This document shows positions 56,101 through 64,000 of a DNA stretch of 64,000 bases, in pieces (positions within the stretch are counted from its first letter, which is position 1; each line of letters opens with the position of its first letter). Source of the stretch: Saururus chinensis. Its lineage: Eukaryota > Streptophyta > Magnoliopsida > Piperales > Saururaceae. Location of the stretch: NCBI GenBank assembly GCA_035235625.1, contig CP141140.1, forward strand, positions 39,241,351 to 39,305,350. Reading direction: 5' to 3'. The position numbers and the translations under genes were made by a program. The notes below the pieces were generated by a model, which ran no database searches, was not told the origin of the DNA, and was given only the letters and a program-made list of their open reading frames with translations.

Positions 56101-58879
56101 TGTAATGTCCCTGATTTTTCTACGATTTTATGTGATTTTTTGCTATTTTTTTGGTTATTTTCAGTGGGAAAATGTAACGCTTCAGTGTATTTGTATTTGT
56201 GTATTTACCTCATATTTATACCCGTAGAGTTGGTTGAGGGGCTTAGTCACAGGCCGCGGGCCTCACTACACGCTTATAGTGCGAATTTTGGAGGTACAAC
56301 GCATAAACAATAAGTGAACGTGTGTTGGGGATGTAGATGGAAAAATTAAAAGAAAGTCATATAAATATCAAATCCAAAAATCGGATTCCAGGAGCGACTT
56401 CCAGTAACTTTTTTCATGTCTAGTGAGTTTTAGAAAAACTAGAGTTCATTTCCGATCACTCCGTTGTCCCTCCTCCATCGTCAAATTCCGCTTATTCTTG
56501 CCGGAATCCTCTTCACCTTACTGCCATGAGTCTATAGGTACCGGCTATGACCACCGCCGTGTCCTCTTCTCTCATCCATGAGGTACCAAACTTTTCTTCG
56601 GTTTTTCTCCCCTCTTATTCTCATTTTTTATCTGTGGGGGTGCAATTTTGATGTCATTTGTGGCTGCCCTCAACTAGACTTATGTTTGTTTTGCCACTAG
56701 GAACCCATAGGCACTGGCTAGAGCCACTGCCATGCTTTCTTTGCTCCTTTGTGAGCTACCGGTACTGTGGTTGGGTTTTGTTTATATTTTCATCTTACTG
56801 TCCATGACATTTTTTTTAGACGTCGGTGTTTTCTGTCATCGTCCGGCCACCGGACAGACTCCGGTCGAACTCCATCCAGCCTACCTCGACCTAGTATCGG
56901 TTGGGGGTTGCTGTTTCCAACCCCGCTTCGCCCTATTGTCTTGCTCGACCCGATTAGACGCTTTGGGTGCGTCTCGGATGGTTGCCATCGGCGAGCCATG
57001 TGCCATTTGGCCATCGTGAGCTCTACTCCAGCTCAGCGACAGTGAGGGCCAGCTCCACTTTGCCAATTACACCTCTGCCTAGAATGAGCCACTTGCCTTT
57101 GCCCTATAATGTGTGAGATGCACATCTGCCTCCACCAAATGTGTTGGTTGTGGGTGGCAATTGGCAATGTTGCCGCTTTGATTGGCCACCACTTCCTGGC
57201 CCTAGCTCCGTTGCCCCTTTGTAGGCCTTGGGCCACCACTGTCTGACCCATCTCCCCCTAGAGTAGCACTTTTTGGTCTTGTGTGCATGTGGCCACGTGT
57301 GTGTTTTTGGGTTTAGGTGCTGTATTTGTGCCGCTTTACCATCGGTTGGCTCTTCCACATAATGGAGTTGGCATCGGAGTCCTCCACATGTCTCCTCTGT
57401 CCTTAATCATCGCCCCATGCCCTTCGCCCTTATGTGGGCCCTTGTTGATGTGAAATCACCGTTGCTAGGTGATGTTTGCGGCCAAGTACTTCTTAGCCAT
57501 TGGCCGACCTTCAGTGAGTACACCCTCGACTTTTGGTCGCACTACCACTTATGTTGGCACGACCTTTCTTCCGGCAGCCTAGTGTGCCACCGTGGATTGC
57601 GGATTTGGCCGCACTGATTTGTGTCACCTCATTTGGCCATGATTTCTTCCGGCACTTCCTAAACCCTTGGGACAGTAACTCTCTTAACTTGGCAAAGCTT
57701 TTCGCTGTCAATTCCGCCGTCAACGCAGACACCGTCGTGTGCTAGCCATCGAATGTTATGATTACGAGGTAGAGGAGCTTTGAACTCGTAATTTCATAAC
57801 AACATGTTTTAAATGAGTAGTAGCATGCTAGGACTATATGATTGAATGCTATGGATGTTAGATTATGATCCGTTTGCATAATGTAAGAGGATGAATTATG
57901 GCATGTCGAAATACATATGACATGCATGTTTGTTGTAAGTATGTTTGAAGTATGTATGTGTTAGTGATGACTAGCGTGTATGTTTGTATGCTATGTATGT
58001 GAAAATATGTATGTGCTAGTGATGGCTAGCGCGTATATTTGTAAGCTGCATATGTGGAATATGTATGTGCTAGTGATGGCCAGCGAGTATGTTAGTAAGC
58101 TACATGTATGGATATATATATGTACGTGCTAGTGATGGCTAGCGAACATGTTTGTAAGCTATGTATGTATGAAAGTATGTATATGTTATATGTATGTGTG
58201 ATAGACATATGTATGTATGATGACTATATGCCTATTTGATGTATATGTGTATGTGTTTGGGGGCAAAAGTATGGTCGATGGACGGTAAAAGTTGACAGAG
58301 TGTTTGGTATGGATTTGGATATGGATGTGTAAGTACATGACGGAAGACAGATGACGTAAGTTTGATGGGTGAGGATTGGAGCAGTATGTTTGGTTTGGAT
58401 CAAAGTGTATGTTGGGGGATTATTAGACAGTAAGAGTGTGCATAAGTGTACAAGCATAACGTATAGATTATGAAGTGAAAAGTATAATAAGTGAGGTATT
58501 AGTAAGAGGGTGATAATTTGGGTTGGCTCTAAGGAGCTTAGTTTGAGGACTTTCGAGTAAGATGTTTTGGCCATTAGGTGGATGGTGGAGATTGTATGAA
58601 TACGTAAGATTTTGGTGTATGGTGAGTTATGTTGTAAGATGGACGGGTTAAGTGAAGTTTGCTACCCTGACAAACTAGGTATTTGGATCAGGCTCAACTT
58701 CGGTTTGATCAATGGAGGATGATATGTTTGAGTGCTTGTGTGGCATAATTGTACCGCATAAATTACTTAATTCAAACTTGAATTATAAGTAAAACTAATA
58801 ATAGCGTTGTGAGTTTGAGACCTGAGGGTTCGATGGATTAAGTTCCGTGTTTGAGCTAGCTGAAATGAGTCGGCTAAGC
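56101..58879 (+). mobile_element. LTR X, copy 2, left part
   Basis: It starts TGTAATGTCCCTGATTTTTC, matching the start of the X copy at 48702-51812 (minus strand there). The match is clear again near 58800-58879 (GTGAGTTTGAGAC, GTTTGAGCTAGC, GTCGGCTAAG). It is interrupted by Y copy 2 and resumes at 62543. Confidence 0.8.
57935..58175 (+). repeat. Tandem repeat of about 60 bp in X copy 2
   Basis: Four imperfect units contain GTGCTAGTGATGGCTAGCG and TATGTTTGTAAGCTA. Confidence 0.85.
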
Positions 58880-61800
58880 TGTCACACCCGGCGATGCTCG
58901 ACCCTAGCAGAACCCGGTCGAGGGGCTGGTCAAGCGTGCAGGGGCGATGAGGGGGAAATTGAAAAATGATTTAGTGGAAGACTTAACCCTAACCACGGGC
59001 GACTTAACAGAAATACGGAGTACTCACAATCCTTTGAGCAAGAGTAGATAAGAAGAAAGAAAAGAGTTGCTTAACACAAAGTAAACAACTAGTCTCAAAC
59101 CCACATACTTAGTCAACCATAGCCCACACTGGCTCAAAATAAGTCTTAAGCATCACAACTGTATAAAGTAGCATAAAAATCCAACAAAGAACCCTACACA
59201 AAGGTTCTAAACATAAAGTATAAACCAAGGAAAATAAATCACATAAGAATCTCCACAATCACATCCAAGTCATCTCCGACCTTTCCTCAAAGAGGAGATC
59301 ATGTCTGTCTACGTGTCGCACCACACAACACCAAAGCAAAACACAAGAAAGAGGGGTGAGTTTAACAAACTCGGCAATGATTTTAGTATAACTATCTTCA
59401 TCGGAAATACGATAGCATAGCAATATAATCATTCAGATCAAAGATTGACAAGGTGCATCATTTTCTGATCACACATGCACATCACCTAAACCTGCATCAT
59501 AGTGCATGATCCACATGGTGTCATTCACATCATAACGACTTGTATGAATGTATCTATAACATACATATTCCATCATGCATCACATCATAACAACCTACAT
59601 GAATGTATCTTTAACATACATATTCCATCATGCATCACATCATAACAACCTGCATGAATGCGTCACATCATAACAACCTGCATGAATGTATCTCTAACAT
59701 ACATATTCCATCATACATCACATCATAACAACCTGCATGAATGTATCTCTAACATACATATTCTGTCATGCATCACATCATAACAACCTGCATGAATGTA
59801 TCTCTAACATACATAGTCCATCATGCATCACATCATAATAACCTGCATGAATGTATCTCTAACATACATATCCCATCATGCATCACATCATAACAACTTG
59901 CATGAATTGTATCTCTAACATACATATCCCATCATGCATCACATCATAACAACCTGCATGAAATGTATCTCTAACATACATATCCAATCATGCATCACAT
60001 CATTTTATCCTGCATGAAATGTATCTCTAACATACATATCTAATCATGCATCATATCATATTAACCTCCATCAAGGAGTAATCACAATTTAGTATCACAC
60101 AGACGGGAAGACAGACAAGGCCACGAAGGCGTGTCATAGTCCAAAATTCTACACAAGAATTAAAGAAAGTTCGGGGATGTCAATCCCTAAAGTTGCTCAC
60201 CCTAGACGATCTTGGCCAAGGATGTCCCATTCTCACAGAGAATCTAGAGCAGGGTGTTCACCTAGGGATATCTCCTGCGGAGGGGAGAGCCCAAGTCCCC
60301 GCATAGGAAACCCTAGAACACATGGTAGCAGGTGCACACGGTATACCACACTGGATTCTCAGGGTCCAGATGACACTCATAATAACAATCTCACATCCAC
60401 AAGACAAGTACATAACTCGTCCCCACATAATTCCATTTCTCTAGACTCAACCTAGGGAGTGCACTCGTTCCACATAGGAACTCAAATCAAAACATGTCCT
60501 TTCGGACCAATCAAGTTTCGATTAAGCCACGACCGATCAATCTGGCACACAATTTCCCACATTGCATCCAATCGGTCAAATTCAATTAACCTCGATAAAG
60601 CCTCATTCATGATGCATGCAGCATGGTACATACGTGGGCAAGGCATACATGAATCCTAATTCATGATAAGTGCTCTCATCAGCCCCTAATGTATTATTCA
60701 TAATCATAATATCAATCTTCATCATCATCATAAATTCCCACATGTGTGTGTGTACCTAGTAGAAGCACTTCACTCAATGCATTTCAACATGCTTAAAATT
60801 AACTCACTGCCACACTACACATGTGAATTAACCTCTAATCATGAATTCCAGCAGAAATCATAGGAGAAGAATCATTGAAATCATAACTCAAATCAAAGCT
60901 CAACCCCAATGGCTAAACACATATAAGATCATTCATTTCATCCTTAAGCCATGACATTCACCAACATCCACACATCAACTAACCACATTCTATCATGACA
61001 AATTAGTCCATTAATAGGTTGTAGTCCTATTGAAAATATGCTTAACCATAGGGAATCAACCATTCATAATTTCAAGATGACAATTTCAACATCATGCCAC
61101 AAACCATAAGTCATTCCACAAATCTCTAATCATATATCTCAACTTCATAACCTCAATAGTGTGCCTATCCAGTAGCATAATATAGCTCAAAATACTCCAC
61201 ATTCATATGAAATTGACAAGTTAAAGTGGAATCATCGAAATAAATATCATGCAAATATAACACAAATCTGCTATGTAGCCGTTCGAATGCCCAGAAGGCC
61301 GTTCGATCGGCTAAACAGGAAAATTTTAAATTTACAGTTTGGCCATTTGAACGGCCAGTAGGCCGTTCGATCGGCTAACCTGGAAATTTGTCGATTTGAC
61401 AGTGTTGCCGTTCGAACGCCAATATGGCAGAAACAACCTTCTTCTTCCTTTCAAATTTTCAAACTGAAACTCCATTGATAACACTTCAAATCACCATCTA
61501 ACAACCTAAATGCCATTAAAAGTCCACCATGACTTCCAGAATGCTAAACCACATCATAACAAGATAAAACCCTATGAAATCGGGATTAAAGATTACCATT
61601 TTCTAATCATGCCATTAGAACACTAAATCAAGTAACTCCATTCAAAATGAACCACAAAATCATGAGTTTTACCATAAAAAGACTAAAATTTCGAAAGTCT
61701 ATTACCTTATCCCTTGATTAGGCTTGGATTTGATGGTCACCCTTCTTGAAAACCTTACAAAGACATAGAGTTTGAATTAAACTTTATTAAAACCGATTTA

Positions 61801-62542
61801 ACAGAGAAAACCCTAATTAAAACTTAGATCTAGGGCTTGTTGAACATAAAAATCGGATTTTGAGAGCTAGGGTTTGTAGTAAAAATGCAAATAAGTAGTT
61901 TTGATGTTTAAAAATGAATTGAAACAAATAGGAAATGGTAGATTTAGAAGGGATTAAAAAGAAAGCTAAGATTTAGTGTTTAATTAGAATTAGCTTACAT
62001 TAAACACCTTCTAATCTGGGCCTAATTGGGGATTAGGCCTGTCCTCTCCTCCTTAGCCTATTCCCAAAATGGGAATGGCTCAGGTTTGGCCTTTTATAGT
62101 AAGCTTTGGGATGTGCATGGGTAAGTTGTGGGGTGTGTATGGGTAAGTTGTGGGGTGTAAATAGAGAAATAGGCTAAAAATGGATATTTTACAAATTTGA
62201 GCACTAATTAAGTCTAAGAAAATTCTAAAAATTTTTATGTAACATTAAGTTGATGTCTGGGTTCATTTAGTCCAAAAACCAAAATTTCGACGGTGGGGCC
62301 CACAGGGGTCCCGCCAAAACCCTAATTTTTGGAAAAATGTTAAAAATTCTGAAAAATCCCAAAAATTCACATTTGATTTCAAAATCACTTAAAACTACTA
62401 ATCTTAAAGTTGATTTTGATTAAAACCATCATAAACACCATTTATCTTTGAAACCACCGAATAAATCAGAAAACGCGTTAACCTCACGATAACCGATAAT
62501 TAAAAGAAAACAAAAACCGGTTTAGAGATGAGAGTCCTTACA
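58880..62542 (-). mobile_element. Solo LTR of family Y, copy 2, inside X copy 2
   Basis: A 3663-bp unit is colinear with 44694-48063. It starts TGTCACACCCGGCGATGC and ends GAGAGTCCTTACA. It is longer because its internal tandem array is expanded. A TATAAAAGGC box lies near 62090, and the GAGTTT/AAACTC hairpin at 59358-59372. No target duplication is present (left TAAGC, right ATTTC), although comparison with X copy 1 shows that no host base is missing. Confidence 0.87.
59535..60062 (-). repeat. Expanded tandem repeat in Y copy 2
   Basis: Nine or ten units of about 55-61 bp share GCATGAATGTATCTCTAACA and CATCATGCATCACATCAT. One short unit (about 59650) lacks part of the motif. Confidence 0.9.
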
Positions 62543-63602
62543 ATTTCTCATGTCTTGTCATGGTGTTTGTCCTGCGAGATGTTGTTGTGTGCTGCATAGA
62601 GCACCAGATGTCTGATGCTTTGTTGAGAGCGAGGTATGTTTTTATTTGGTTTGTGTGTTGCATTGAGACCTAGACGTCTGATGCTCTGTTGAGAGCGTTG
62701 TATGATTTCTACCCAAGAGTGGCATTGCATGATTTTGCCCAAGAGTGGCACTGTATGTTTCTGCCCAAGTGGCATTGTATGATTTCTGCCTAAGAGTGAC
62801 ACTGTCACTATAAGACCCATAATGGTGGGCAATTATATGGCACTATAAGACCCATTATGATGGACAATTGTATGGCCCTTATAGTGTAGGCATTTGTGTT
62901 TATGTTTGCGTGCTCAGGTAAGTAGTATCATGGACCTGCTCTTACCTGTTTGATCCTGTGCCCCATGAGCATTGGTATGCCTTGGCTTTGGAAAAGTCTA
63001 TGACATCTAGTCACTCCTTGGAGGTTAAGGTGATGCCCCAGTGACATTCTTTTCTATTTCAACGCTGGAGCTTATTAGTTGTAATAAGCTTTAGTGGTTG
63101 ATAGTAAGAGCACAATTGTAAGAGTATGACTATGAGCACGACTATAAGAGTATGAATATGAGCACGACTGTAAGAGTATGAGTATGAGCATGACTGCAAG
63201 AGTATGATTATGAGCACGACTGTAAGAGTATGAGTAAGACTTTAAGAGTATGATTCTGAGTAGGTTGTATAGTAAGTGTAAGATTGTACGAGTAAGGTTG
63301 TATAAGTATGTGTAAGTTATATGAGTAAGCATATGATTGTACGAGTAAGGTTGTACAAATATGTGTAAGTTGTATGAGTAAGTGTACAATTGTACAAGTA
63401 AGTTTGTAAGACCCTAATTAAGGATGTATGTGTGAGATCAGTTGATGGTATGATTTTAGCATGATGATATGCGTGATTGTATACGTATGAGCATGATTAT
63501 GATATGTCTATTTGTTCATGTTTGAGTTGCTTGAATGCATATATGTATGGACTTTCTGAGTTCTCTATTTAGAACTCCCTTACTAGGTATTTTCCTATTA
63601 AG
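62543..63602 (+). mobile_element. LTR X, copy 2, right part (truncated)
   Basis: It resumes the X sequence: GTCATGGTGTTTGTCCTGCG, the CAAGAGTGGCA repeats, and the GCCCCATGAGCA block at 62922-62975. It stops near TACTAGGTATTTTCCTATTA (63580-63600), just before the hairpin and terminal 550 bp present in X copy 1, and continues into repeat W. Confidence 0.8.
63105..63410 (+). repeat. Short tandem repeats in X copy 2
   Basis: Units of about 30 bp, GTAAGAGTATGAGTATGAGC, at 63105-63245 are followed by longer GTACGAGTAAGGTTGTA units at 63280-63400. Confidence 0.8.
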
Positions 63603-64000
63603 TACTCCTAATTTTTACAGCTTGGCCCAACAACCGAGCTTTACTTGACCGTAAAAATGCAAGTTAGGACTTAAAATTTTTAGGCCCACCTTTTGTAAGC
63701 TTGGGCTAGGGTTGGGGGCACAAACCCGCACACCTGCCCTCTTTTAAGTGTAGAATGGATTGTTTTTTACTTATTTGAATAGGTTCACACAAGCAAAATA
63801 GGAAGAAAGAAATTGTTTATATTAAAGAAGTTTAAGATATTTTAAGTTAAGAAGTCATTATTGTTGATTGTGAAGGAGCTCACCCAAACACCAAAAACTT
63901 GTGATTATGTATATATCCTATAGAATCAACTAGGGAGACCTACAAATATTGACTTTTTGCCTTGTTGTGATACATGTGCGGTGAACGTTCTTGGATGCAA
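63603..64000 (+). repeat. Host repeat W, second copy, running off the window
   Basis: It is colinear with 44299-44693 at roughly 90 percent identity, from TACTCCTAATTTTTACAG to CGTTCTTGGATGCAA. The window ends a few bases before the point where the first copy is interrupted by Y. Confidence 0.85.

Noticed and set aside
45280..60062. Regular repeats considered as CRISPR
   Set aside because: Units are contiguous and degenerate with no unique spacers, and the context is a plant LTR.

Overview
The window is nuclear DNA from a flowering plant. It holds one large, interrupted gene with GT-AG introns, plus degenerate Ty3/gypsy, Ty1/copia, LINE, Stowaway and other repeat families, and no bacterial-type gene packing. 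I cannot name the species.

Gene. One gene is supported: a UGT80B-type sterol 3-beta-glucosyltransferase on the minus strand, from a start codon at about 41867 to a stop at 12210. I placed 14 coding exons by splice signals, phase and family conservation. They join in frame without a stop into 641 codons, close to the length of Arabidopsis UGT80B1 (about 615 residues). The gene covers 29.7 kb because its introns are full of repeats. Intron 3 (8.1 kb) holds a LINE tail, an internally deleted Ty3/gypsy element, a Stowaway MITE and a 727-bp inverted-repeat element. Intron 6 (7.1 kb) holds a nearly full-length but dead chromovirus. Intron 8 holds another LINE tail. Intron 3 uses a GC donor.

Left flank (1-12.2 kb). 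This is AT-rich repeat debris: LTR-like sequence with a 474-bp tandem duplication around a TATA box, two related dispersed repeats at 2.4-3.2 and 10.0-10.6 kb, and a decayed Ty1/copia interior at 7.6-9.2 kb.

Right flank (44-64 kb). This is a nest of large solo LTRs. A host repeat, here called W, is split by three insertions: Y (44694-48063, target duplication CTTGC), X (48702-51812, target duplication GGACT) and Z (52014-53681, target duplication GAGAT/AAGAT). A second X copy begins at 56101 and is split by a second Y copy (58880-62542). A second copy of the W left part begins at 63603 and runs off the window. X, Z and the left-flank repeat share a block of about 54 bp built around GCCCCATGAGCA, and X, Y and Z share a small hairpin followed by ACTCAC. 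These shared elements and the nesting are the most interesting structure here. I found no CRISPR, rRNA or convincing tRNA gene.
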